Below, piece by piece: positions 32,430 to 44,222 of a DNA stretch of 64,000 nucleotides. The number at the start of each line of letters is the position of its first letter. Position 1 is the first letter of the stretch. The notes beneath the pieces are model-generated. The model was not told the DNA's origin. It saw only the letters and a list, made by a program, of their open reading frames with translations, and made no database searches. The position numbers were made by a program, and so were the translations under genes. The stretch spans positions 5,068,648-5,132,647 of the forward strand of contig CM055062.1 in assembly GCA_029204045.2 (NCBI GenBank). Direction: 5' to 3'. This DNA comes from Tillandsia leiboldiana (Eukaryota; Streptophyta; Magnoliopsida; Poales; Bromeliaceae).

Positions 32430-33768
32430 TGTTACGGAATTTGTGTTGGCGTAGTTTCGTGAAAGTTTCAAGTCCTGAAGATTGAAGGTGAAGAAAAGTT
32501 GAATCATTTAACTCAATCTCAAGAAAGAAGAATTCAGAAGGATCAGGTATGTTTAACTAAAGAATTTGTGTGATCCGAATACTTCTTGTAGTGTAGAAAC
32601 ACTTGGAAGAGTCTTTCATTGCATAAAAATCAAAAACTGGACTTGGGACATGTTCAGGATCCGGATCAGGTTGTTCGATCCGGATCCCGAAGGTGGTTCG
32701 TTCATACATCGTCGCAATCCGGATTGTAGTCTCTTGATCCGGATCCCGAACGTTGAGTTTACCATCTACCTTGAACGATCCGGATCTTGCTTCGCAATCC
32801 GGATCCCGAACGTTGATGTTTGGTGAACTGTATGAACGATCCGGATCGTAGTCACATGATCCGGATCCCGAACCTTCGTTTTTCTGGATTTGGCTGTTTT
32901 GTTATGACGATCCGGATCCTAGTTATCACGATCCGGATCGCCGTCCGTAAATATCCAGAAATGGCAGGTTTTTGATTCTTATCTCCTTCCTAGGGTTTCT
33001 AACCTATAAATACACCCTATGACTCCTTTTCTAGGGTGAATCCACATAGCCGTCATTTTCTTGTATCATCTTATACGGCTATAAGATCCACATATAGAGA
33101 AGAAAGGAAATCATTAGAGAATACTCTATGTTTCTTCATCTATATTGATTAGTTTGATTCTAGGTTTTCATACTCACATCTTGAGTTGAATCAAACTAAT
33201 GAATACTTAGATGGTATTTCCGATCTATCTTTGATCTAAGTATTCGGCGGATCATCACCACCCAAAAACAACGATTTACCCCAAAAATCGGCGCGTGGAT
33301 TCGCGTGTCCTTGTGGATTCAAGGTTCAATCGCTCTCGTGGATTCGGAGCGAGGCACGTTCGTGGATTCGAACGGTGCTATTGGGTGAAGACCGTGGATT
33401 CGGTCGGACGTCGTGGATTCGACGTTGGACGCCGTGGATTCGGCGTTGGGCGCAGATCGTGGATTCGAGAAGCGTCTGGAGCGAGCGGAGAAGATCCTCT
33501 AGGAGCGTATGGAAAAGGTTGAGTCGTAAGTGTGTACGGTAAATCACCTTGTACGTGTTTTAATTCTAGTGGATTTCTGCCGTGTTATCGGTCCCGTGGT
33601 TTTTTACTCCGGTGATGGAGTTTTCCACGTAAAAATCTTGCGTGTTATTTTATTTTCCGCATTGGGTTTTATCGCAACGATTTTTGGAGTGTTTATACGT
33701 TTACACCTATTCACCCCCCTCTAGGTGTTTCTTCCCCTATTTAGATCCGTATTATATACGACCCAACA
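32430..33768 (+). repeat. Sirevirus 3' LTR (copy B)
   Basis: 1339 bp. It lacks the two indels that separate the 3' from the 5' LTR in copy A. Confidence 0.95.
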
Positions 33769-35803
33769 GGGGATGCCTCTGTAAAAAAGTCACCACAGCA
33801 GGTCTGAGAACTACATCAAACAAGTAGTTCTCAAAGGGTACCGTCTCCAAGACCGACGATCTACCCACTAAGTCTACTAGAGGCAAGATAACGATAACAT
33901 GTAAGAAAACAGATATAACATTTAGAAAGAAATCTACAACTACCATGCCTCTATCTACTATGCTCAATGAATAATGAGATAAAATAGAAGCAACCACTTA
34001 CTCTCGAGGTGCTAAAGATAATACTCAATCTGAATGACTGCCTCATAGGGTCCACTCAAGCCTGCGCCCACATACTACCACCATCCTCGCCGGGTGAGAT
34101 TTACGTAGGGCATCCCACAAGGACTGCATCGACGTCACGTGATAACAAGTAGCAGGCCCAGCTCCAGAGCGGCACTCGAGGGGAGCGACCCCCACCGAGG
34201 AATCGACGTATCACTGTCGAGCTCAATACGACTCATGCAGGCTATATTCCAAAACTTAGGATCAAACAGATCCACAATCGGCTCAACTACAAGCTCACAA
34301 TACATAAAGAAATTGGCTCCTACCCTCGGCCTAACAGCCGGAAAAACTCACACTCAATCACTCCATAGTCGAAGGAATCAACTCCTCATAAAGGGGTAAA
34401 AACAACTGAAAAATAATCACTCTAGGTCGGCTAATCAAAAACATGCACACAACAGCCAATAAGAAGGAAACATAATTCGACTCATCAGCCTGAGTGTAAA
34501 AACAACCCTTAGAACCCAGATCACTTGAACCCTCTTCGAGTGAGGAAGTTTATATGAAAAGATAGCAATTTTAGAAAACAATTCTCACTCAAACCCTCTT
34601 CAAGTGAGGAGGAAAGATAGCCATTTTGAAAAACCATTTTATAGAAATTTTGATTTGAGGAAATCCTTTTTCATAAATTTTTAGATTTAAGAAATCAGTT
34701 AAAACAAGCATTTTTCAAATGTCTTTAAGTCCAAAATAGTGTATCCAAAAAACATCATGGGTTCAAGGTCCCCTTTTCACAAGTTTCCACACAACCCACA
34801 AGCTCATCGAAAATATCCAAGCTAAGTAAACATGCACAATTCCTAAAAAAAAATAGACATAAAGAGGAGCCCATGTATTTTGGAAGAATTCCAACCCACC
34901 TGACAACTCCAACCAGGAAAGAGAGCCAACACGCCCAAGTCTCCACTCAGTCGACACTAGCCCAAGTACAAAGACCTACACTAGGGTAGAAAGAAAAAAA
35001 GGAGGAAGAAAAGTCCACAGCCTAGCCTAGCCTGTTGGCTCACAGCACAACTCCTCAGCCGACACTCCACAAAAAGAAAATCCCCAAAAACATATACAAC
35101 GCCTCAGCATCCATGGGCCGAAGGTCTCAAAACTATCAAGAAAACCCATAAATCGAGCACACCTATCTCGATCGTGCAGTAAATCCAACCCAAGCTGCTC
35201 AGCTCGCCCACTCGCACAGTCTTCGTGCGATCCGCTCCCTCAAGACGAAGCTTCAGAAGCACGATCGGTCGTCTAAGGTGCTCAACAGGTTGGGGAAGAT
35301 AAAGTCCAGCTGCTGTTGTTTCTCTTCCAAGGCTCCAAGAAATCTTTGAGGTGGTTAGGTGGGGAAAAATGGATCCAAACAAAGAGGAAGAAGTCCCAAA
35401 AAATCCCCCTCTGAGTCCTTTTATAGGGAAAAATAATTTCGGGTAAAACGAATCTGCGGATCAACGGCGAAACTAATATAGATCAAGCACTATCCATATA
35501 TTTTTGGGCATCCTAATTGGGACTCGGGCGCCCGAGGTACCAGGGCCCGAATTGGAGAAATCGACTATTAGCTTGGCTCAATCAACCGAATCCGGCTGTC
35601 CCGAATTTAAGGTTTCGGGCGCCCAAAACCATGATTCGGTAGCCCGAATTCCCAAAAACTTCAGTTTCCAAGAATTCGCCCTCTGATGTCCGTTCTCGCG
35701 TCAAATTTGCACGAAATAGTTTCCGCTCGACTCGACCATCTCCAGATGTGTCGGTCAGCTAACTACGCATGTCTGCAAGGCCCCGAAATACCAAAACACT
35801 ATA

Positions 35804-36268
35804 GTAACGACCCAGCCTACTAACAATAATAACTCGTTGGGCCCAAACTAGCCCAAAATGCTTAAGCCCAATTATTATTACTAGTGTCCATTGTCTCTTA
35901 TATACCCAATCACAATCCCGTTCCTATTCGATGTGGGACTATTGGGATGTCACAGACTCCCCCCGTTTAGGCCTGATGTCCTCGGCAGCCCAAAACCACA
36001 TAGACCAAGATCACCATTCGATGTGAGACTTGTCTTGCTAGCCCTGTCATTTAGACACAGGCTCAGCCGAGACTCATCACACACTTCTGACTGGTTATTG
36101 GCTCTGATACCAAATATAACGACCCGACCCACTAGCAATAATAACTCGATGGACCAAAACAACAACCCAAAATGCTTAAGCCTGATTATTATTACTAGTA
36201 TCCATTGTCTCTTATATACCCAATCACAATCCCATTCCCATCCGATGTGGGACTATTGGTGTGTCACA
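35804..36268 (-). mobile_element. Minus-strand TRIM body (copy B of 17905-18369)
   Basis: It ends GTGTCACA at 36268 and is followed by target duplication CTAAC at 36269-36273. PBS and purine tract are in the same places as in copy A. Confidence 0.85.
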
Positions 36269-36273
36269 CTAAC

Positions 36274-37240
36274 TATCCTAGAGTAATAACCTAGGGTAAA
36301 AGAGAAAAGTAAAAGGTAATAAAGTTTTCGGAAGCGATAAAGGGCCAACGGGAGGGTTACGAGCATATATCGACTCCCGGGGGAGGGTTACGAGTATATT
36401 TCAACTCTCTATGCGAATGAGTGCCAAGCTACCTTAAACTCATTCATGGCAAGTGGAGAGAGTTCCGCGCATAAGTCGACTCTCAGTGAAATGGCTCGAA
36501 AGGAGCCCAAGCAACCATCGAGTAAAGAGGGTTCCACGCATAAGTTGATTCTCTACGAAGCACTTTATATGAAACCTAAATCATAATGTGATTAGTGTGA
36601 CCAGTTGCGGTCGGGTTAGTTGTAACCCTTGAGTAGCGGCATAGTGACCGAGTGATATAGTAGCCTAGTGTGGTGGTATGGCATAGTAGCATGTTGGCAT
36701 GTATGCATGGACTAGTAGTGTAGTACTAGTATAGTTTTACTGCTTTTCATATATATCTTGCTACTAATACTTCCATTGTACCAAGAGGTGTAGAGGATAT
36801 TTCTCCGTGGACGAACCCACTAAGAACTATTCGTAGTTCTCACACTCCGTAGTTTTCATCTTTTTGCAGATCCAAGTACAGCCGGTGAGCATATGATAGG
36901 AGCAATGGCTCAGCAGTATAGTGGACCTAGAGGAGGGTATAGTTTTGGGTTTACCATTTTGTATATAGAGTGGATATTGTATTTTGGTGAGAAAATAGCA
37001 AAGAAATATTGTGAACAATATGTACTTAATATTCATTCTAATATAGTTATCTCTCAGTTTTATTCTGTGTGTTATATGTTTAAAGTTCAAAGTTTTAGTT
37101 ATTCACACTCTGATACATGTATCACTTGTGTTTCTTGTGATTTGAGTTGTTTCGTTCCTTTCGGGTATAGGGGAGGTCATGTCCGATTGGCGGGTCTGTT
37201 GACGTGTCCGAACTGACCAATTTGGCAGTCTCGAAACATG

Positions 37241-37243
<3 letters not shown>
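36274..37243 (+). mobile_element. Gypsy 3' LTR, right part (copy B)
   Basis: Homologous to 18375-19339, with a handful of indels. It ends at the (TA)n tract. Confidence 0.75.

Positions 37244-37326
<83 letters not shown>
37244..37326. repeat. (TA)n microsatellite (copy B)
   Basis: About 41 uninterrupted TA units. Confidence 0.97.
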
Positions 37327-37330
<4 letters not shown>

Positions 37331-37343
37331 GAGTGAGAGAGAG

Positions 37344-37563
37344 TTCGGCTACTATACTATCAATAGCACCAAGCATTTGGTGCTATCAAGTTTTCTACCC
37401 TTAGATCAATCTCTTTAATCATTTTCACCTGTTAGATTTTACTATTTTTCCAACTACCCATTAAACCCAAGGGACCCACTATCATCTAAACCACACATCT
37501 TTTAATCTAAGGGTTAAAACTTAATAGCACTAATAACCTGGTACTATTAATAGTATTCCAGCC
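37344..37563. mobile_element. MITE family 1 (copy B of 19437-19656)
   Basis: The same terminal inverted repeats and flanks as copy A. Confidence 0.75.
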
Positions 37564-37564
37564 T

Positions 37565-37572
37565 AGCGCGCG

Positions 37573-37658
<86 letters not shown>
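37565..37658. repeat. (CG)n(CT)n(TA)n microsatellite (copy B)
   Basis: CG, CT and TA runs lie between the two MITEs. Confidence 0.95.
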
Positions 37659-37660
<2 letters not shown>

Positions 37661-38177
37661 TCCTATACTATCTATAGTATCGAAGCTCCAGTACTATAGT
37701 CTCGTTTTCTATCTTAGGGTGTTCAAATCAATGATCCACACTTAAAACTGATCTAAGATATTTAAAGTTCTTTTATTTTTTTTATATTTTTTCCATATAG
37801 TTTAATTTATGATTAACATTTCAAAATTGTTAATTTTCAATGGCTACTATGACGAGTTTGTAGTTTAACGGTGTAGAAAATCTGAATTTATTCAAATTTT
37901 GATAGAAAATATTTTAAACTATTTAAATCAAGATTAGCATCCTTGATCTTGAATTCAAAAGTCCTATCCTCAAATTTTAAAAATTATTCAATTTTCACCA
38001 TTCATTTGACATGATTTACTTACTAAGTAATGATGTCGAAAAAAATCAAAATTTTATTCCTAAGAACTTCATAAACCCTAGATTATATTTAACGGTGTGG
38101 ATCGTTGATTTGAATACCGTAAGATCGAAAACGAGACTATAGTACCGAAACTCCGATACTATAGATAGTGTAGGAGC
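37659..38177. mobile_element. MITE family 2 (copy B of 19761-20273)
   Basis: The cleaner version of this MITE. Terminal inverted repeats of about 80 bp are easy to follow, from GCTCCTATACTATC to GGAGCC. Confidence 0.78.
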
Positions 38178-38181
38178 CTAG

Positions 38182-38308
<127 letters not shown>

Positions 38309-38648
38309 GTTTAGCTACTATGCTTTTAAAAGTACCAAGCAGTTGGTGTTTGTAAGTTTTTTACCGTTAGATCTATTTTTAAAATTAATTTCACCTTTTA
38401 GATCAGGATATTCTACCAACCACCCAATAAACCCAAGGCGCCCACTGTGATGAGCGAGAGCTCAGTGGTCGTTGTACAGTTAGATCGGAGGGCTTTAACG
38501 ACACCTTTTCGGTGTGTTAAAGTCCTCAGCTCGACAAATGGACGAGAAAAATGGATTCAGTGTGAAAAATCATGAAAAATACACTATTTCTGCGTATTTT
38601 TGGGCTAATTGGGGAATTGCTAGAATTTACTGTGTTGTGGACCGGGTC

Positions 38649-39741
38649 TGTGACGCCCCCAATAGTCCCACATCGGATGTGGATGGAATTGTGATTGAGT
38701 TTATATGAGACATGGACATTAGTAATAATAACTGGGCTTAAGCATTTTGGGCTGTGGGTTGGGCCCAACGAGTTATTGTTGCTAGTGGGCTGGGTCGTTA
38801 CATTTGGTATCGAAGCCAATAAGCAGCCGGAAGTGTGCGGCGAGTCTCGGCTGACAGGGCTAGCGAGACGAGTCTCACATCGCCTTGTGATCTTGGGCTA
38901 CTGTGTGTGTGTTTGGGCTGACGAGGACGTCAGGCCTAAACGGGGGGAGTCTGTGACGCCCCCAATAGTCCCATATCGGATGTGGATGGAATTGTGATTG
39001 GGTTTATATGAAACATGTACACTAGTAATAATAACTGGGCTTAAGCATTTTGGGCTGTGGTTTGGACCCAACGAGTTATTATTGCTAGTGGGCCAGGTCG
39101 TTACATTTGGTATCAGAGCCAATAACCAGCGGAAGTGTGCGGCGAGTCTCGGCTGAGCCTGGGTCTAGATGACAGGGCTAGCGAGACGAGTCTAACATCG
39201 CCTAGCGATCTTGGGCTGTTATGTGTGTGTTTGGGCTGACGAGGACGTCAGACCTAAACGGGGGGAGTCTGTGACGCCCCCAGTAGTCCCACATCGGATA
39301 TGGATAGAATTGTGATTGAGTTTATATGACACATGAACATTAGTAATAATAACTAGGCTTAAGCATTTTGGGTTGTGGGTTGGGCCCAACGAGTTATTAT
39401 TACTAGTGGGCCGGGTAGTTATATTTGGTATCAGAGCCAATAACCAGCCGGAAGTGTGCGGCGAGTCTCGGCTGAGCCTGGGTCTAGATGACAGGGTTAG
39501 CGAGACGAGTCTAACATCGCCTGGTGATCTTGGGTTGTTATGTCTGTGTTTGGGCTGACGAGGACGTCAGGCCTAAACGGAGAGAGTCTGTGACGCCCCT
39601 AATAGTCCCACATCGAATGTGGATAAAATTGTGATTGAGTTTACATGAAATATGGACATTAGTAATAATAACTGGGCTTAAGCATTTTGGGTTGTGGTTT
39701 GGGCCCAACGAGTTATATTGCTAGTGGGCCGAGTAGTTACA
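38649..39741 (+). mobile_element. Head-to-tail TRIM array (copy B, cleaner)
   Basis: LTRs 38649-38802, 38952-39105, 39270-39423 and 39589-39741, of 153-154 bp each. PBS TGGTATCAGAGCC follows LTRs 2 and 3 exactly, and follows LTR 1 with a change (GGTATCGAAGCC). AAACGGGGGGAGTC precedes LTRs 2 and 3, and AAACGGAGAGAGTC precedes LTR 4. The first internal domain is about 15 bp shorter because part of the stem-loop is deleted. Non-coding. Confidence 0.92.
39146..39187 (+). other. Conserved TRIM internal stem-loop (5S-less version)
   Basis: GTCTCGGCTGAGCC (39146-39159) pairs with GGCTAGCGAGAC (39176-39187) around a 16-nt loop. It is the same stem as in Cassandra at 2422-2528, with the loop shortened by about 65 nt. 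It is also present in the third unit (39466-39506) and in the other TRIM copies. Confidence 0.65.
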
Positions 39742-40261
39742 GTATATATATGGCTCTTTTATCTTGATTACTGAGAATACCTTCATACAACACAAAGATT
39801 GGGTAGAACTACAACATTGCACTATCTCTAATATTTGAAGTGAAAATCAATCTTTCCATATAAGCCAAAAAAAAAAAAACAGAAAAAAAAAAGACAATTT
39901 TCTTCAGTTTTTTTTGTATATTCAAATTTTTGAATCCTTTTTTAAAAGTATTTGGGTAAATTATTTTTACAACAAGTTTTGCCTGCATCTATGCAATGAC
40001 CTAATAGGGAAAAGACTAGTATTAATAGGGTAATCAACCTTTTCATTAGGGAAAAACTATGAAAGGATGAAAAACACATCTTCTACCTAAAAAAAAAATC
40101 TTTTGATTTTAACTATTATTATTATTATTATTATTATTATTGTATCAAGATGCTTCTTCCCGTGTTCTTTCTCCTCAAAATTTTATATTTGCTCGTGTTG
40201 TTGATGATTTTATTGCTGATGATTTGTTGATCGTTGTCGATGAGAAGTGCGGAGATGATGA
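39742..40261. other. Unassigned AT-rich stretch
   Basis: Poly-A runs and an (ATT)n repeat (about 40111-40140). No supported frame. From 40200 onward it is unique again and runs into the next TRIM. Confidence 0.55.
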
Positions 40262-40729
40262 TGTGACATCCTAATAGTCTCACATCAGATGAGAATGAAA
40301 TTATTATTGGGTATACAAGAGACAATAGACACTAGTAATAATAACTGGGCTTAAGAATTTTGGGTTATGGTTTGGGCCAACGAGTTATTATTGCTAGTGG
40401 ACCGGGTTGTTATATTTAGTATCAGAGCTAGTTACCAACGAAAAGTGTGTGATGAGTCTCGACTGAGCTTGGGTCTAAATGACAGGGCTAGCGAGACAAG
40501 TTCCATATCGCCTTATGATCTTGGGCTGTGTGTGTTTGGGCTGACGAAGACGTCAAATCTAAACTGAGGGTGTCTGTGACACTCCAATAGTCTCACATTA
40601 GATGGAAATGGGATTGTGATTGGGTATATAAGAAACAATGAACAGCTAGTAATAATAACTGGGATAAAGTATTTTGGGTTGTGGTTTGGGGCCAACGAAT
40701 TATTATTGCTAGTGAGTCGGATCGTTACA
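40262..40729 (+). mobile_element. TRIM, diverged copy
   Basis: LTR from TGTGACATCC (40262) to about 40414, PBS-like AGTATCAGAGC (about 40419-40429), stem-loop arms slightly changed (GTCTCGACTGAGC), purine tract weak (AAACTGAGGGTGTC), LTR 40575-40729 starting TGTGACACTCC. No clear target duplication (GATGA before, TTAAG after). Confidence 0.82.
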
Positions 40730-40822
40730 TTAAGTTCAGTTATTATTACTAATGTCCATTGTCTCTTATATACCCAATCACAATTCTATTTTCATGTAAT
40801 ATGAGACTATTGAAGTGTCACA
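40730..40822 (-). mobile_element. Truncated TRIM LTR in inverted orientation
   Basis: Reading TTAAGTTCAGTTATTATTAC to GAAGTGTCACA, it is the reverse complement of the first 93 bases or so of a TRIM LTR. It directly follows a forward LTR. Confidence 0.75.
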
Positions 40823-41717
40823 AATAAAGATAATGACCCGTTGATGAAGGAGACGGTAACCACCACTAGTAGCCTATCCAAGAAAAGGGGAAGAAAAAAA
40901 GTCATATGTATGGAAAAGTCTTAATGATACTTGTTACTTATTATGGTTACCGATGTTATCACTTAGTATATTTTTTTAATTATATCTATATTATTATCTT
41001 ATTTTCATAAAATTTTAACTAGATATTGATATCATTTTCACAAATCTTGAATACTTACTTTAAAGATATTTATTGGATCAAACAGTAATGAAAATTTAAA
41101 AGTATTTTACTTATCTTAAATAAGCTTAACTAACTTTCAAATCTCAAAGAATTTTAGTTTGATATAATTTTGTTATATTATAGTAAAAGGGAATACTATT
41201 GGTTGTATACTTAAAAAAATATGCATATCTATTTTTAAGGTAAAAATTTATTATGTTTATAAAAAAAAAATAATTTTAGTTATATATGATTAGATAGTTC
41301 AGTCTAATACTTGCTTATATAATTTATTCATTTTTTGACTACATAGATAAAAAAGAATAATATGGAGATTGAAGGAGAAAGCGAAGATATGCATGACTGG
41401 GAAAAAAAATACAAATAGAAATGGACATTCGTTACAATGTTAAACTCATGACTCATTTTTCGTAATATTATAATATCATATTTCACACATTTATTTTGTA
41501 TGTTGAACTATTAAACATATTTTTATAAAAATTAAACTATATATTGTATGATGTTAAAAATTTTAAATAGTTTGTTTACGACTCTCGGTCAACTTGAAGT
41601 TACACTTGCTCGAGCTCAGGTCGAATTAATTTCAAGCTGAACTTGGGCTTAAATTTAGGCTTGAAATTAATTTCAAGGCAAATTTGAGCTGAGATAAGCT
41701 TGCTCGAGCTCGGCTTA
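40823..41717. other. AT-rich sequence, no gene seen
   Basis: Strongly AT-rich, no frame worth calling. The last 130 bp contain CTCGAGCT-rich repeats (about 41605-41710) of a kind often seen in plant repetitive DNA. They are not assigned to a family. Confidence 0.5.
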
Positions 41718-42191
41718 TGTGACACCCCAATAATCCCACATCGGATGGGAATGTGATTATGACTAGGTATAATAGACAATGAACACTAGTAATAATACTG
41801 TGCTTAAATATTTTGGGCTGTGATTTGGGCCCAACGAGTTATTATTGTTAGTGGGCCGGGTTGTTACATTTTGTATCAGAGACCGCTACCAGCCGGAAGT
41901 GTGTGACGAGTCTCGGCTGAGTCTGGGTCTAGATGACAGGGCTAGCGAGAGACAAGTCTTACATCGCCTGATAATCTTGTGCTGTGTGTGTGTGTTTTGA
42001 CTAACGAGGACGTCAGGCCTAAACGACGGGAGAGTTTAAACGACGGGGGGAGTCTGTGACATTTCAATAATCCCACATCGGAGATTGGGTATAATAGATA
42101 ATGAACACTAATAATAATAACTGTGCTTAAGTATTTTGGACTGTAATTTGGACCAAACGAGTTATTATTGTTAGTGGGTCGGATCGTTACA
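41718..42191 (+). mobile_element. TRIM, diverged copy with duplicated purine tract
   Basis: LTR 41718-41878, degenerate PBS (TTGTATCAGAG), internal domain with stem-loop arms, then AAACGACGGGAGAG and AAACGACGGGGGGAGTC in tandem (about 42020-42054), LTR 42055-42191. The second LTR is about 20 bp shorter because of a deletion after TCCCACATCGG. Confidence 0.85.
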
Positions 42192-42602
42192 TCTCATTTC
42201 TATTCTTATTTTTGACATGATGAGTTTACATATATTATTGCAGTAAAGAATAGAACATATTCCTGTTGGATATTGAAATGTCATGTGGACCAAATAGAGG
42301 CCTGAGGTAGTAGTATTGGGTATCAGGCAAAGGCCCGAAGTTTATATTGTATGTTTGGCAGAGGCCCAAGATATTGATGATCGAGTCAGTGAGATATGTG
42401 GCTATATGTGATTATCTAGACTAGAAAAATTAATCTAGCATTTATTGGCAATAGCCAAGTTGTCAAGATGATATGTGGAGTGGAGATGTAGAGTAGCATA
42501 CACATGATTTGATATACGGCGAGTTTAGTAGTCCAGAATATAGCTTAATGCTGCCCATAAAATAGGGTTGGATTTGACCTAAAATCTGTATACCAGAAGA
42601 AA
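42192..42602. other. LTR-like remnant, unassigned
   Basis: It contains phrases such as CAAAGGCCCGAAG and CAGAGGCCCAAG repeated at about 60-bp spacing, as in some gypsy LTRs. No termini, PBS or coding frame. Confidence 0.35.
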
Positions 42603-42775
42603 AAAAGCTAAATGTACATCTCATTTGAGGTGTATATCTTACACCCCACCTATTTTAGAATGGGGTGAATTCCACTCGTCACTTCGAAGTGACGAGTGGA
42701 TGAATGCACATCTTAGAATGGATTAGGTGTAGGATGTACATCCCAAATAAAGTGTACATGTAACATAGCTCATAC
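42603..42775. mobile_element. MITE family 3 with a 30-bp perfect palindrome at its centre
   Basis: A 15+15 bp perfect palindrome (TCCACTCGTCACTTC and its complement, 42671-42700) sits in the middle. The outer parts are imperfect inverted repeats of about 50 bp (GTACATCTCATTTGAGGTG against the reverse complement of the right end). It is a foldback-like, non-coding element inserted in the LTR-like remnant. Confidence 0.65.
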
Positions 42776-43536
42776 CAAAATTGTCAGGTATGGGCAAGGT
42801 GTGGAGAGGCTAGCTTACATTGTGTCTGGATAGTATGTTGGGCGGCAGTCGATTAAGATCAATTGGTGCGATAGACTAGACTAGAGAGGTATGACACGAG
42901 TATCATTATTGATGGTAAATAATGTACGTACGCCAGGACGACCGGGTTTGTTATGTTGGGTTAATCGGGAGTGTCACGCCGCGTTTGGAAGTGGGTGTTA
43001 GGATTTTTGTCTCCTAATTAACTATAGCTTTGATATTAATAGATAAATTCAGCATCTTTTTTAAACACCTTTCTGCTCTAAGAAAAAGAGGGATCATCTT
43101 TTTTAATTTAGCCTAATGTAGTAGTTATTAAGTAAAATTTATTTTTTTATTAATAAAATTGATCATTGATTACAAAAAAAAGGTAGAGCCTCTTACTTAT
43201 AGGCCTAAAATTACTAGAATAAATCTACTATGATAAGAAAACTATAATAATAATAGAATAAATCAAGAATATTCCTAACCTAGCAGAAATCTCAACAAAA
43301 AAAAAATAAAAAATTTAATAATTCAAATCTAATGAGGAAAAAAAAATTATATTCAAATCATTTTAGGATTCGAGGCGATCATAACAATAGATCATATAGG
43401 TTTCTCGGAGTTGTGATTAATGTCGGTATGTATTGACAGTACCAAAGGTGCGCATTCATCATATCTCCTATGTTAGATCTCTTGGATAGTTGCATCCGGA
43501 AGCAAAGGCATGACATCTTGGTAAAATAAAATAGAA
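42776..43536. other. Unassigned sequence between MITE copies
   Basis: The first 220 bp look like the continuation of the LTR-like remnant, ending near GGGAGTGTCACGCC. The rest is AT-rich with no frame. Confidence 0.4.
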
Positions 43537-43692
43537 AAATACTATTTGTGCATTTCAAATAGAGCGTATATCTTACATTCTATTTATTTTAAAGTATGAT
43601 GAATTTTACTAATCATATCAATGTGACTGGTGAAGAAGCCTCCACGGTGAGATGTATATCATATACACTCTAAATAAAGGATATGAATAGCA
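43537..43692. mobile_element. MITE family 3, decayed copy
   Basis: It matches 42603-42775 in order (GTGCATTTCAAATAGAGCGT, ATATCTTACATTC, TTTAAAGTATGATGAATTTTAC). The central palindrome is destroyed by substitutions. Confidence 0.55.
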
Positions 43693-44109
43693 TTGTTTAA
43701 TAAAATATAATATCGCTATCAAATTTGGATGTACATCAAGCATTTCCTTTAATTATATATCGAATTGAATTATTAACTCATTAACATAGCATCCTAATCG
43801 TCTGACACACGTGCCCGTACTTTGATCATAGATGCCAACGTATGTGCACACGTGTGCTCATACTTTATTCAGGTATGAGTTAATTATAAACACACATAGC
43901 TCTCTCTCTTTGGTGGAGGAAAAATTTAAATAAATAGAGAAAAAAACGGAAGAAGATGAGGATAAAATAGAATTAAAACTCTAACTCACATTTAACTCAT
44001 ATATGAATAAAGATTATTTGGATGTTTGCTAATGTGGGTTATTTGTGATACATTTATAATATTTACTGGAGATTCGTGATATTTTAAACATGATATTTTA
44101 AAATTTATA
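43693..44109. other. AT-rich sequence, no gene seen
   Basis: It includes two related stretches around ACACGTG (43807 and 43850) and a GA-rich region. Not assigned. Confidence 0.45.
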
Positions 44110-44222
44110 GGATTTAGAATTGTTTGGGCTCAACAAATTATTAGTGCTAGTGGATTAGGTCGTTAAAGTTGGTATTAGAACTGATTCACCAATTGAAAGT
44201 GTGAAGCGGGTCTCACATAGGG
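44110..44222 (+). mobile_element. TRIM fragment (LTR end plus PBS)
   Basis: It resembles the last part of a TRIM LTR (GGGCTCAACAAATTATTAGT, GCTAGTGGATTAGGTCG), followed by a degenerate PBS (TTGGTATTAGAAC) and the start of the internal domain. It stops at about 44222. Confidence 0.65.

Larger units (their letters stand above)
22743..33768 (+). mobile_element. Sirevirus Ty1/copia element (copy B)
   Basis: It has the same target duplication GGGGA (22738-22742 and 33769-33773) and the same flanks as copy A. 5' LTR 22743-24077 (1335 bp), PBS 24079-24090, 3' LTR 32430-33768 (1339 bp). Gag-pol and env-like frames are cut into many pieces by one-base indels that differ from those of copy A. Confidence 0.9.
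22375..35803 (-). mobile_element. Gypsy solo LTR, minus strand (copy B of 4466-17904)
   Basis: Left part 22375-22742, right part 33774-35803, with target duplication GTAAC at 22370-22374 and 35804-35808. The left part has many small deletions against copy A, as expected at a poorly polished contig end. Confidence 0.8.
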
